From Acanthaster planci (taxonomy: Eukaryota > Echinodermata > Asteroidea > Valvatida > Acanthasteridae): a DNA stretch of 42,994 nt. Both the position numbers and the translations under genes were made by a program. Below, one piece after another: positions 1 to 13,300 of this stretch (position 1 is the first letter of the stretch; each line of letters starts with the position of its first letter). A model generated the notes under the pieces. The model saw only the letters and a program-made list of their open reading frames with translations, did not search any database and had not been told where the DNA came from. The stretch covers positions 55,317 through 98,310 of the forward strand of contig NW_019091454.1 in the NCBI RefSeq assembly GCF_001949145.1, read 5' to 3'.

Positions 1-30
1 CGTCGTCAGGAGACCAGTCTCCTGACGACG
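1..30. repeat. Perfect inverted repeat (hairpin) at window edge
   Basis: Two 14-base arms, cgtcgtcaggagac and its exact reverse complement, are separated by 2 bases. A second small stem follows at 43-58 (ggttct/agaacc, 4-base loop). It is probably the end of a fold-back or MITE-type element whose other part lies left of the window. No coding function is seen. Confidence 0.6.
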
Positions 31-307
31 TTGAGCCTCTCCGGTTCTTATCAGAACCATACAGACTCAAAAAGAGATATTGCATGGTGCTTACCACAAG
101 CTTTCCATCTTAATGTTCATGCTGTTTACATGGTTTATGTTTATCACTTTGCTCATATGCATGTAAGGCCAGCTAATGGCCAAGAATGCTCCGCTCCAAG
201 TTCCACCATTTTTGGAGTGGGAGGGGGGGACTCTAAGATCTTGCAATCTGTCACATCTCAGTGTCAACTCCATGGGCTGCTTGCACATTCACTCACTAGC
301 CCCTGGT

Positions 308-875
308 CCTGTAGACAGTCGTACTAATTAACGTCAACTCAACGTTAATATGCGTCAACACATGATAGTAATGTCAACACATCCAAATCACGTTCAAAGT
401 TAACAGAAACGCAATTCAATAGCAATGTAATGCCTAAAATACAATTTGGCTAACAACAGTAAGCGACAATTGAGGGGAAAAGCCGTTTTATTTCACGAAA
501 ATAACACCCTCCGCACAATCACGAAAGACGGTAGCCATGTTGCCTCGATCAGATGGACCATACCATTATGCTACAGGGGGTCATCTTTTACAGAAAACCA
601 TGGTACAGTCCAAACGCCGTGAGAAGGCAAGATGGCGGCGAACAGCTACGCTGCTCAGAGACAATTTTGCGCATGAAAAATCTCCCTTGAAATGTAGTAA
701 AATGTAAACTTGATTAAATACAAATTATTCCTAAGCGTATACATTACAGTTCGATACGTCTGTTTTCTTTTTTCAATGCATTTTGTAAGTGTCGGCGGTG
801 TGTTGACGTTACTATCAATGTGTTGACGCCGTGTTGACGGTGCGTTGACACTGATTAGTACGACCCCCTGTAGAC
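308..875. mobile_element. MULE-like MITE with about 65-bp inverted repeats and 9-bp TSD
   Basis: The direct repeat cctgtagac occurs at 308-316 and 867-875, flanking a 550-bp body. The body ends are inverted repeats of about 65 bp with small differences: gtcgtactaat at the left and attagtacgac at the right, followed in both arms by repeated TGTTGACG-type motifs and a shared atagtaa block. Long terminal inverted repeats with a 9-bp target duplication are typical of Mutator-like (MULE) elements, so that superfamily is inferred. No transposase is present, so it is non-autonomous. It lies about 420 bp upstream of the first predicted CEP63 coding exon. Confidence 0.8.
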
Positions 876-1292
876 TATGAAAATGATGCTGACTGGCTAT
901 TAAGGATGACTATGCACTGTACTGTACATAAAGTGAATTGCACATGTCCACGTACATGTATGTGTATTCCAGAAGCTTACACGCTTGTGCCCAGGTATTC
1001 TCCTGCACATAAACACGTCTACTAGTCCTCATTTAAGTCTCCTGAATAGTGGGATATTTCAATTATATAATTGGGGTTCAGATCACGCAAGGCATGTTGA
1101 GAACCAATTTTGTGTAGCAACCTGTACACAGCACAGTGCATGTCGATGGGCTCCCATGTCGTCAGCTTACAGGTCACGACAGTCGTGCATTAAAAACAAG
1201 TAAAGATGGCATCCCCGTCACCAAAAATGGCCGAACCAAGATGCGGAGCAAGCATGGCCCTTGGTGGGCCTGACGCATAAGCAGTGTGATGG
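876..1292 (+). other. Upstream / 5'UTR region of CEP63 with a small uORF
   Basis: This stretch lies between the MITE and the predicted start codon. No TATA box or transcription start can be fixed. A 24-codon upstream reading frame begins at ATG 1206 and stops at 1278-1280. An in-frame stop for the main frame is at 1287-1289, directly before the predicted initiator ATG at 1293. Several ATGs in good context (1206, 1227, 1254) make the true start uncertain without RNA data. Confidence 0.35.
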
Positions 1293-1315
1293 ATGAATGG
1301 TATGATCATCAGCAG
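1293..1315 (+). CDS. CEP63: CEP63 exon 1 (predicted start)
   Basis: ATG at 1293 gives seven codons (MNGMIIS) plus two bases, then a good donor (cag|gtatg). Joined to exon 2 this makes an Arg codon and keeps the frame open into LFDGPMSSCEAEL. An in-frame stop lies two codons upstream. The alternative is initiation at the in-frame ATG 1569 inside exon 2. Human CEP63 has about 18 residues before SCEAEL, so a short upstream coding exon is reasonable. Confidence 0.5.
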
Positions 1316-4300
1316 GTATGCTCAAAACGAGAGATTGGCTTGTAAAAACTCAGTTCTCAAAAAATACTCTGTCTCATGCTCTGAAACCCCTGTTACACCG
1401 TTTTTAAGAGCTATGCCGGTAGGTATCTCTTGAAAGTTTACTCTCATGTTCAGGAAAATATGATTGAAAGTATCATATCATACACCAGTGTGGCTTCACT
1501 CAACTTGGTATACGTGTACATGTAACTCATCTTAAATCGTGACTGTTTGTAGGTTGTTTGATGGACCAATGTCATCTTGTGAAGCAGAATTGCAAGAACT
1601 CATGCGACAAATTGACATTATGGTCCACAATAGAAAGACAGAGTGGGAAGCTGACATGGAACGTGTCAAGGGTCAACTGAGGTTACGTGAACAGGAAGTA
1701 GCATCTCAGCGTGCTCTGTTAGAGTCCAAGCACCAAGAGGTAGGCCTACATGTACCTGTTACGAGACATTAACAACACATTTATTCTCATGAATGGCATA
1801 AATACATGTATGACAGCATGAAAAAAATCCTATTGACAACGGAGGACACACTGTCACGTCTCGGTTAGAAAGCAAATCATCAATCCCAAAGGAAGTGTGC
1901 ATGTCTCTGTGGGGAAACATTTGGTGAGCAGGGACAATACCAAATCTTTGACAACACAAACAATTGACCAAGTTACATGGAAAAGCATTGATTACAACCC
2001 CATTTTATATTTAGAACGAACTTTTGATGATGCAAAGATAAGGCATGCTGGTGTGGCAGAAGGTTTCATTTGTGGGCTTGAATATCTACTGTCCATGCAA
2101 CACATTGATGCTGTAGTACAGTGACAACATGTGAATTGGGATGAAACAGCATGTGCACTGCAACCCAGTTACATCATGGCCAATGTTACAGTCCATAGCG
2201 CAGCACGCTGTGTTGAGTCTAAAGTGTGTTTCATCGAGAGTCATCGAAAGTCATTGAACATGTTGAAAGTCATTAGTGTAGAAAATCCAAACTCAAGACA
2301 AATGTTATTTTAATTGCCCCATGTTGACCTATATTGTTGACCATGTTGACCTAATATTGGACTGATAAAAATGAGTTGTGAAATACATAAGCCCTCTGCC
2401 ATCTTTCATTGAGATTGTCTCTACAAAACTTAATTTCTGAGTGCTGATTCCATGTGGTTTCCGTGCCTACTGTAGTTCTTTTTAACGGTAGTCATGTTTT
2501 CAATTGTTATTTCAAATGGTTTAACCTCCTTTACTGTTGCAAGTTCTCCAATGTTATTCCATATTTTTCTTGTCCATGTTTATACCAGCAGTTACATGTA
2601 CACGTAGTGCAGTGCTCAAATTTCGGAGGAACGTACTCTACATACAATCATATCTACGCAATACATGTACAGTGAATGAAAAGGCTGGTACTCTGTCGTA
2701 CAGTGAATTGACTGCAGCATATCAGGCTGCTACGTGCATAGCATGTAGGAGTTTATGGTATGGACCCCACACAGGGCAGGGAGTGGTACATACATTTATG
2801 TATGTAGGAATGTTTGCTGTTACACATAGGTGTCTTTGGAGCACCAGTGCATGTAGGTGTTTATTAGCAAAAATAGCAAACACTGCATTAGATGCTGTCC
2901 GTCAACAAAGACATAGGATCAGGTATAATAAGGCACTTTTATTTACCCAGCACAAAAACTAATCTTAAAGACATTTTTCTGAGTATTTGAGTAATCATTC
3001 CCTATGATATCTAAATACTGATTTGATAGCTATTGATGTTATACTGTTAGGTTGGTCGTTTGCGGCACCAACTTGACAGCAGTGAAGGAGAGAAGTGTTT
3101 TCTTGCATCCCAATATGAAGAGAAACTCCAACAGCTTAGATCACAGGTACACTGTCATAGCATGATTGATAAGGGAAGTTTCTGTTGATTTGCATGTATA
3201 TTGAAATGTAATTGCCCTGAATAATACTAATGATCTTCATCATGGAAAGCTATTAGTGAAGCTGTGTATGGCTGTTCACATACATGCACATGTAATACAT
3301 ACAGAAACATATCAAGACTTTAGTCTTCGTCCTCTGCACATGCACACATGATATACACAGCCACTACACCCCCCCTTCTCCCTGTATGCAACATGTAAAT
3401 TTACTGAGGCAGTTGTTAGCCCATCCATTCAGAACTTTCCTGTGAAGTAACAGTTCTAATCGTATGAAGTAGCCTTTTATCAGAAAATGCTATCAAAGAC
3501 AAAGTGGATAAAACTTCCTTTTGTTTGGGCATATATGCAAAGACAGTACACATGCATCTCCCTTTCCCCTGATGGAAGGTGTATGTCCCTCTCCCCTGAT
3601 GGAAGGTGTATGTCCCTCTCCCCTGATGGAAGGTGTATGTCCCTTTCCCCTGATGGAAGGTGTATGTCCCTCTCCCCTGATGGAAGGTGTATGTCCCTCT
3701 CCCCTGATGGAAGGTGTATGTCCCTCTCCCCTGATGGAAGGTGTATGTCCCTCTCCCCTGATGGAAGGTGTATGTCCCTCTCCCCTGATGGAAGGTGTAT
3801 GTCCCTCTCCCCTTTCTGCATACTTATTACAAAGTGTGTGAACAGTCTTTGTCCTCTTTGTCAATGGATTATTGTGCGCCCATCGGCAAACTAAATGTGC
3901 ATGAATGCCCCTTTTTGCTGCTGTGTACATGTACAGTATGTGACCCTGTCTCTCTCAGATGTTGCGTAAGTGCATACAGTGGAACATTACTATCCCAAAC
4001 ACCGCTATACCGAACATTAAGCTGTACCGAAAATCGTCCTTGGCTCCTAATATTTTGTGCACAAAACCTACCGAACATTATGCAGTTGCAAATCAACCGA
4101 GATTCGCCACAGCATGCATCAGGGATCCATCCTGAGCGGTAGCTTCACGACTTTTAGGATAAATTAAATATCAATTTTGTAACTCAAGATTTCATGAAAA
4201 AACAAAAATAATTAACAGATACATTTCTAGAAACCTCAAACATAAATGCAACGGCAGAACATCACAGAAACAGCAAATCATAGTATCACAAGAGGGTGCA

Positions 4301-7300
4301 CTTTAGTTAGACAAGAGAGGGCGCTATTCAACATGGCAACGAAACGTTCGGCAGTTATTTTCGCTATACCGAACGACCACTGTACCGAACATTTAGCATG
4401 GACCCCGTCGTGTTCGTTATAGCAGCGTTCCACTGTAATAGTTTCTTTTTTTTGCCATCACTGACACAAACAGCGTGTTCTGATCCATCACTGTCTCAAT
4501 TAATAGTAGTGCTGTTGCTTACTGTTAGCTTTGTGATGTGGGTACAGGTTTATGGCTCCTGACTAGCGCACTTGGAGAAACCACCACCATAGGGCTATAG
4601 CACGACACTGACACGGTATCCCTAACGTTGGAGGTTCTCATCTCCAGCCAATGTCTTTATAATACCACAAGTACACATGGAATACTCCATTAATTTAACC
4701 CTAACCCACCTCAATCCTGCAAAATCCTCCGGGTGGTTTTGGAGGATTTCGGAGGATCCAGGATGGACAGATGAATGATGATTTGAACATTGGAGGATTT
4801 TGGAGGATTGAGGATGAATGCAGTTTTTGAAGTTGGGAAATTGGAGGATTTCAGAAGATTGAGGATGTACATGTATCTTAGTAAAAAGGCCCTATTGGGT
4901 TAGGGTTAACATTGCAAAAGTTAACTCATGTTGGCCCATTTTGGTTCACTGTAGTATGCAGGCTGCAGGAAAGTGCATGTATCTTAAAATCTTACTCGGT
5001 AATGCATACAATGTTTGTTTTCTTCAAAGAGCTACATGTAGACCACTTGTGTGAGTCCCTGTGCTCAGGGCAGTACATGTACATGAACATGTGTAAACTT
5101 GGTCTATATTGTATTCTCAGTTATCCAGCTTACAGAGAGACTATGAAAAAGTTGAGAGGCATCACAATAAACATACTGCAAGTGCAGAGAGAGACAGAAA
5201 CCAGGCTAGTATCCAACTACAGGATACTCAGAACCAACTCAAGACAGTCCAAACAACAATCCAAGTGAGTAATGATTTCGTCACTGTCATTACAAAGATT
5301 GATTTTGAGATAGATCTCCAACGAATTGAACTTTTTTTGTGCAATTATACCAAACATCGGGGGTAAAATAAATAAAGAATCTTTGATGACTGCAAGTGCA
5401 CTGTCGTCTTACAGCTAAGAAATATGAACCTTCAGTGAAATGATCCTTGCTAGCATTGCATTCTCTAATTTAATTTGTTTTGCTGAGGATACCTTTTAGG
5501 TTTTCTTGTCAGCATGTAGGATTTCAAAGGGATGGTATTTGACCATTTGGCAAACCTCAGAGTTGGAGACCTTTATAGTGATGTGCCATTGGGCAGTAAA
5601 TGATCAGCTCAAAGGTCCCCAGAAATTCTTGAGTGTGCAGTTAGAGTTTTGTTAAAGAACTCTTGGAGTCTGATGACTGGAGAGAGTAATGCTAAAGCAC
5701 TTATCACCAGAATGAGTAAGAAATGTGTTGAACTCTGATACCCTCAATACTTGCCTTGCTTGGAGGCTTCAGTTAAGACTCAAATCCTCAATAATTCAAC
5801 AGTGCTGCAAGTCAGTGGCACAGGTTATGTACTCCAACTTTCCATGGTCAGGCCTTATGTGAAATCAAAGTGCCGGTCCATACTTTTCTACAAATTCCTT
5901 ATCTGGGATGTTTGGGTTGATGTCTGTACCAGACACATCCATCGTTTGATGCAGACTACAGAGAGTTTTAAATGTACATGTAGGCATTGCTTTATAATTT
6001 CTTCAAATTGGATGTACACTATGTGGTTTATTCTGTGATTTGTCGCATTGTAGAATTACCAGAAAAAAGCCAACGAGTGGGAGATACAGAAGAGAGCCTA
6101 CAGACAACAGATAGAAAGCTTAGAAACACAGAGGAAGACGTTAGCAGACAAGTGTCAGTTAATTCAGGTAGACAAGATAGATTTAATTGAATGGCATGGT
6201 ACCCATGATGAAGGCAGGTTATGTAAGATAGGAAGTGGTAACAGATTAAAATGAATTGCTTTCCTTGGGTTGGCAGACAGTTAATCCTCATGAAGAGTTG
6301 ATGTTGGGTAGTTAGTTTCCTTTGAGAAACCAGCCTTCTGAGAAAGTACCAGCAGGACAGGGTTCAAATAAATGTACATGTAGGATAGAGGCCCTGTCCA
6401 GGCCTCGTGCCCTGACGTCGTTGTCAGGTCTAGACTATCAAGTCTCTCGGTGAATTTCGGTGCCTCAGTCTACGTCACAGGCCGCGCCCCATTTTGAAAC
6501 CCCAAAAAGGGGGGTCACTTAACGGGTGGCAAATAAACATATGAATACTTTGTGTGAACCATTTCTGCTTTTATTTTGTTCAAAATGTGTATAAGTTAAT
6601 GTAATTATGAATTGAAATGGGTTTTTACAAATTTTGGCTTCCTTGTTCTTTTAAGAAAATTCTTACCACACAAGCAACTGCATTCATTGGCAGTACAGAC
6701 ACCTGCTGATAATCTTATCTTGTTGGCCTGTCAGTAGTTTTGGGGCAGCACGTATCTGTGGGCTGGGTTTTAGCAGGGTACACTTACGTGTACATACATA
6801 CATGTATCATATACCGTTTATTCCAGGCAACAAATGAAGTTTTAGTGCTCTTGAAAAGCATGTTTTGAGTCAAAATCTGCCTCTCATTTTAACCACCCAA
6901 TAACACTTTGTTCAAAAGATAGGCTGACATCTGCATGCACTAGTCATGTTTTTTGGTTAAGCCTACAGACAATGCTACATGACTTGGACTAGCCAGCCGA
7001 TGCTGGCAAGCTCCGTGTTCAAGTGGTTAATAGAAAGCATAAGCACTGAGTGTACATTAGTAATTACCATACATGTCAGTGAAAGGGCAAAACCTGTACT
7101 GAAAAGTAATATTCTGAATTAACTCCGTCAGCAATAGATGGAACATTGTATTAACCATTGCTGCCTCCTCCATTCTTACTGTTTCATAGATAAGCTGTAG
7201 AAGAAACCAACATTTGTCCCTCATTATTTCTGATGGGAAGAATAATAATACGCAGTAATTGGCTAGTCGTGGATGAAGTCTTCATGCATAAGTTTCTTAT

Positions 7301-10300
7301 AACTTCAAGCATTTAAATTCTGTTTAAGTCTCAAACATTTGTAGCTGAAATTCATACTTATTTCAGTCTCACTTAAATTTAAGGGTAGCCTTAAACTTGA
7401 CCAAGTCCATCTTCATGTATTTGTTTGGTGCGACATGTACATGTAGATGAGGACCTATAGAGACATGCAAGTACGTGTACATGTACATGTATGTACTGTA
7501 CATTGTACATTATTGTATCATGACTTATGTGATCTGCAAGAGAAACAGCAGTGAACCTTACTTTTTGATCAATCTCTCTCCTGGTGTAGCAATAAGTTGA
7601 CCTTTGCCAAGGCAGCATACTGATACATGTACTTAATTGCAAAACCTTAGAATTATTTTAAAAAACGTGTAAAAGCTACTTTCACATCCATTCACTCAAA
7701 GCCTACCAGTATATGCCTGGGAAAGAAACTCAAACAAAATGTGCCCATGTGGTCACAATGAACATTGATAATGTTGAAGGATTGTTGAAGCAGCAAACGT
7801 ACTGGTCCCATGTGATTAGACCGCTGTTGTATCATTGTGAACATGTGAACATTAGCTCAAGAGTGATGCGAACAATGAATTGCTGACATCGGACTGAATG
7901 AGCATCACAATTAAGCCTCTCAACAGTCTGTCATTGAACTTTGACATAGGTTTTCTAAAAAAAATCCAGGAAAAGCAAGTCCAAAATCTATGGTCACTGC
8001 TCTAGTTATATTGATGAAGACCCATAATTTGGCTTTACATGTAACTCTCCAAGAACAGGAAGACAAACGTTAGTATAGTTGTTGGCTTGCAGTTTTTGAC
8101 CAAGGATGAAATATGAAAGTGGAGTTTGTCTATTCTTACCCTAGCAACAGTCAGAAGGTTACCAAGACCAGCTGGCTAAACGACGCCACTTGCTAGAGCA
8201 GACTGAGTTAAACTTCCAATCACAGCTTACCCATCTGGAGGGATGCCTGACACGTTCCCAGGATACAGTGGAAGAAAAGAATGCTACCATACAGCGACTG
8301 GAAGAGAGGTTAGAGGAGATGAGTGGAGATAGGAAAGCTGAGGAGGGAGAGAAATTAGACAGTAAAGAGAGATGTAGAAGGTTGGAGAGTCATCTCAAGG
8401 TAAGACAAAGACAGCATCAGAAGAAAAATCAGGGTTCTTAACTTTTGCCGTTTTGAGACTCCAAACCATGTAAAAAGGTGGGTCAATGCAGATCATGTGA
8501 ATACAGGTTAACGGGAAATATTTTCTTGTAATATTTGTATTGGATAATTTTATGGATCACCAACATTTATTTATAAAAATATACTCATTTTTTTCTGAAT
8601 ATGTGAAAAAAATCACAAGCTTGCTGGGATGATGTTTGAACACATGAAACACTAAGTATACCATATTTGTTATAAATGTTGAAGTGCAGAAGCACTTAGT
8701 AAAATCAACTGACATCTCTTTGACACAAAATATGTTGATACATGTAGATCCTATTGGTACATAAGATTTAAAAAGTACAGTTATTAATGTACATGTGGGT
8801 CATGCTTTGTTTTCTCTGAAACTTTAAGGTGGAATACCGGGGTAAGTTGAGATTGAACAGCGTATTGCGCGAGTGTCAAAACCCTGTTGAAGTGATGCAT
8901 AAAGATGTTGTTCACCGATGGAGGATATTTGGGGTTGTGTGTGACTGAAAACCAAAATAAATATAATTCTTGCCATCTGACGAATATTAAAAGGACTTTT
9001 AGAACCTTATTCCCTGGGCTGGTTTACTAAAACAAGTCATCATCTATATAAAATAGTCATTAAGGGCAGCATGTGAATCAGCCAAACTTATGATGTGATA
9101 CTTGGGAGTTGTTCGGGCAGGGTGTTTTAAATCACTCTGCGTGGTGCGCTCCATGCAGTACGTTGTTATGCGGTAAAACACTGTCGGTGTTCTGAAGTTT
9201 TGTTGTGTCCACCCAGGACGATCTGCTTCCCAAAGTTCAGACTAACATTGATTTGGCCAAACCGCTTCATTGCTGCTGCTTGCCATTGACAAGATTCTTG
9301 TCATCATAGGAGTGAGAAGAAACTGACAGATCATCAGCGTCACTGTCAGAAGACACACTGACACTGAGACTGATAGGCTTGGAGCCCTTCTTTATTGTGT
9401 ACATGCTAAGGCAGCAAACAGTCGTAGCTATTCTCACTCCCATGTACTGCGTCACACTTCAACGGAATGGTAAAATGAAACCGACAACTGTTCTTTTTGA
9501 GTCCATCGGACCCCCACATCACGAACTTTTTTCTCGCATTGAATTTTAAGTACACAATTTAAAAAAGAGACCTTGTCTCTGATACATATGGGTACACTCT
9601 ACAGTAAAAGATATATTGCAGAAAAATGTCCTCCATCGTTGAACTACATCTTCAAAAAAGTAGTACATGTACCATATGTACACAAGAAGATTTACCCTGG
9701 ATAAAATTAATATAAGAGTAGGGTCAGTTCATGTTATAATGTACCAGTAGCTTAGTTGCATGTACTTGGGAGCTGCATGGATTACTCTCATGTGAAGACT
9801 AGTTGACACTTGGGAGTGACAAACGTGAATATCAAGGTCTCTGTCCAAAACTCAAAAGAAATTCTAATTTAGAAGACAAATGGTATGTGTCATTTCTTTT
9901 TAAGGAACTGTACAGGTAGTTTAGAAGTTTAGAGAAATTTACATCTACATGTAGATGTAGGGATTAAGTTGTACATGAACATGTAGGTCATATCCAGATA
10001 CAGACTGTTAACTTTACACGAACGTGTTCAACACTCATCAACTTCATCAGGTTATTTTGTTGTTTGTCCTTGCAGTGTTTGGAGGATGAAAAGGTTCAGT
10101 TGAAGTCGGAGCTAGAATCACGAGACAATCTCATTGCAGAAGCAGAAAGAGCTATGAAACAACTGAAACAAAATTTAGCTAAAATGGATGAATCACTTGC
10201 ACTCAAGGAAGATATGATTAGGTATAGAACCTGCTCTTAACTTGTAAGACTAATATGTTTGAGATATTTGGATTCAAGAAGTTATTGGATGTTCTCTTAC

Positions 10301-13300
10301 AGTGTATGCATTCTTACGTACATGTATTCATACATTCAAATGTGCTAAACTGAGCCTCAAAATTTTCCGCACTTGTTAGATGAAATCTAATAGATGGATT
10401 GTGCCTGCTAAGTCACATGACCTGCAGTGGGTGCATGTATCAAACATCAGCAAACATAGCATTCTCCCACAGTAAAGTGAGTTGTATGTGTTATTTACCA
10501 AAAATAAAGCTAACAGTCAGTACAGTACTGAGATTACTGAGGTGCTAAGTGATATAATTACAGTTGGCATATTTTGGGTAAACAACACTTATATATATAT
10601 CAGCACTTGTTGATGTTTGATACCCACTATGGGTCAAGTGACCAAGCAGGCGCAGTTGGTCTGTTATCTTGGTGCTTCTTTACAAATTTACATGTTACAT
10701 TATTATCAATGGAATTAAACTTCTGCACTTAGCCCCTTTGAAAGCCCACACGTTTTGGGAGTTACTTGAGTAATCAATCAGTGTACTTATTATTCAGTTA
10801 CATTTTTCCTTTCAATTACTGTGAAAGTAAAGGATTCCTTTCAGAATGGAAAAGAAAATAGCCAGTAACTTCTTAATCTAAGTACATGTTCATGTATCCC
10901 AAATATACCATAGACCCACTTAATTTAAAGGTGCTGATAGATTACATGTGTAAAAACGATTTTGAGAAAAGATTTCCGTTTGACTGTCTCACGATAGGCC
11001 GCTTGCCTCTTTATTATTGATTGAATCTTACATGAAAATTTATTATTGTTTGCAACAAATATGCCATTCCGTTATTTAAGGCCACAAGCAGAAAGAGAAT
11101 AAGAAATGTATTAATCATCAAACTATAATCAGAAACTTGCAGGCCTATTTTTCTGCAAGAGTGAACGCCTTCTCAAAAATCTTTCTGTAGTAAGTCAGCC
11201 CTTGCAGTAGCAATGTTGTTACATTGTGTCCATTTGTGTTTATGCTATGTCCATTACAACTGTAGACACACATCCATGATGGCACAGTACAATGCTTGTA
11301 TTACAGGTCACTTCAAGAAGTGAGTGGGCAGGAGGCTCTACATCAAGTAAATGAGTTACAAAGCCAGCTAGAGCAGGCACAGAGAGACAATGCTAGATGG
11401 CTGCGTATTGAGACACAGCTGCAGGAAGATATACAAAGACTACAAGCTAGGTAGGATCAGGACGCAGCAAGATAGTATGGAACTGCATGAATACTTCCAT
11501 ATCAATAGTAGACCAGAGAATGTTGCAGTCAAGGCCAGAGAGGAATCAGAGATATCGTCACCATTTTCACAAAGCGACAAATTTGGCCAAACAGCATTCC
11601 CTGAAATTAATACCGCCCAAAAAACTTCCTGCACAAAACTGTTTAGAATTAGGATCAGTATGGTGTCACACACAAGAAGAGCTGTAAACAAGTGGAAACA
11701 ATGTGCATTAAGGGAGGGAGGCTTGTCAAAGGATGGTAACCTCGCAATGTGCATAGACACAAGTGTCACTTAACATGCTTAAAATCTTTCACAAATAACT
11801 TGTCAAGTGTGAACTCAAGGAACTCAACCATCAAAGGAACAAATAATAAACATAAATCAGTCCAGTGTTGAATTGACTAGAATTAGAGGTAATCTCTGCG
11901 AGACTTTCTAATATGCGTGCATATGACAAATTTAATATTAAGTGTATTATTTAAGTGAGTGTGCTGCCTCCGCAGGGTGTCTTCTGCAATTAGTCTGTAC
12001 TCAGAAGAATTATTGTCATTATGATGTACACACATTAGGTTCTACTGGAATATGACCAAATGTTTTGATTGGTATACAAATGTGTAGCAGTTCTGTAGTC
12101 AAGTACTTTTTGGATTCCTAGTTCTCTGCCAAATATTGAACTGGTTAGGAGGAAATAAAGCAGGAGTACATGACCATTGCATGGAAAATGCACAAAGGTG
12201 AGGTTATGAAATGAAGACTTTAGATCCTGAATTTTGTAAAATTAAGTTTTAAAAAGAAAAGTACTCAAAATTTGAGTATTTTTGTTGTAAGCCATAATTT
12301 TTATCAATCAATGATGGTCTGAAGTTACAATTTTATTTTACAACCTCACTTTTGTGCATCTACATGTACCATCCAATGCCTGTGTACTCCAGCTTTGTAA
12401 CCAGTTCAATATGTGGCAAGAGACTTGAAAAGTACTTGATCACAGCACTGATGTGTAGGAACTGCATGGAAGATCCTTCTGGCTGAATTCATTGTTGTGT
12501 CTTCTCACTGTGCGTGAGAATGAATCACAAGGCATCCTGCTGTCCCCAGCTATTTGGGTTTTTCATTTTCAGACATCTTGTTTTTATTTATGTCCAATGG
12601 TGTCATTGAGCTTCAATTACTTCAACCTTTAGCTAAGATTACATGCAAGTACATGTACATGTATGTGTTGTAGGTTAGATGAATCCCATTTGGAATGTGC
12701 ACGACTCAATACAGAACTAGCTACAAAGATAGAAGAACTACGTCGTCTGGAGGGTACAGAGATGAAACAGCTACAAGACCAGCTTACTAAGGTCAGGACA
12801 AACTTGTGTAATTATGTGTCACTAATTAATTAGTAATTTGAACTTTATGTAAGTCCTTCACATGGTCTCTTCACATGCCCATTTAACTCCCATGGAAATT
12901 TCATCTGTGTGCGCCGTGGGAACTGAACCAGCCAAAGCATACGTGTGTTACTTTGAATCCAGTGTCATGTATGTAGTTAGATTAAGTTATTACCATACAT
13001 TTAAATGTCTGTAGTAGGGTAATTGAACAAGGGAAATCATTTGGCATGTTATTGAGGGGGACACCAAATTAAGCCTCAAATCACAGCTTCTCAGGCTCAT
13101 AGTTTGGCCTTGCAGCTGCCTGCATTAACTTGGACCCAGTTTAGTGATGTTACTGGGAGAGCATGTACATGTATTTCACAGATTCCATCAAAGAGCGCGG
13201 AGGCTTTAGAGGCAGAGATTGCTTCCATTGCACTGCATACAAACCATTAGCACATCTACACCGTAAAGCGTTCTTAGAGTTAGAAACATTTTGCTGCTAA

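Noticed and set aside
2454-2962. 141-codon open frame in CEP63 intron 2
   Set aside because: No recognisable domain, Cys/Ala-rich composition by chance, and it lies between two well-supported CEP63 exons.
3480-3930. Long open frames on both strands with nine-residue repeats
   Set aside because: They come entirely from the 27-bp minisatellite, whose unit is stop-free in several frames; no start context, splice logic or homology.
8153-8160. Alternative acceptor (tcag) for CEP63 exon 6
   Set aside because: Using it shifts the frame and breaks the conserved coiled-coil sequence.
9267-9455. Minus-strand Ser/Asp-rich 62-codon frame in intron 6
   Set aside because: Low-complexity sequence, starts at a non-conserved ATG, no homologue recognised.
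11390-11773. 127-codon plus-strand frame overlapping CEP63 exon 8, with an opposite-strand frame at 11440-11769
   Set aside because: The exon 8 part is in the wrong frame relative to the conserved coiled coil, and the rest resembles nothing known.
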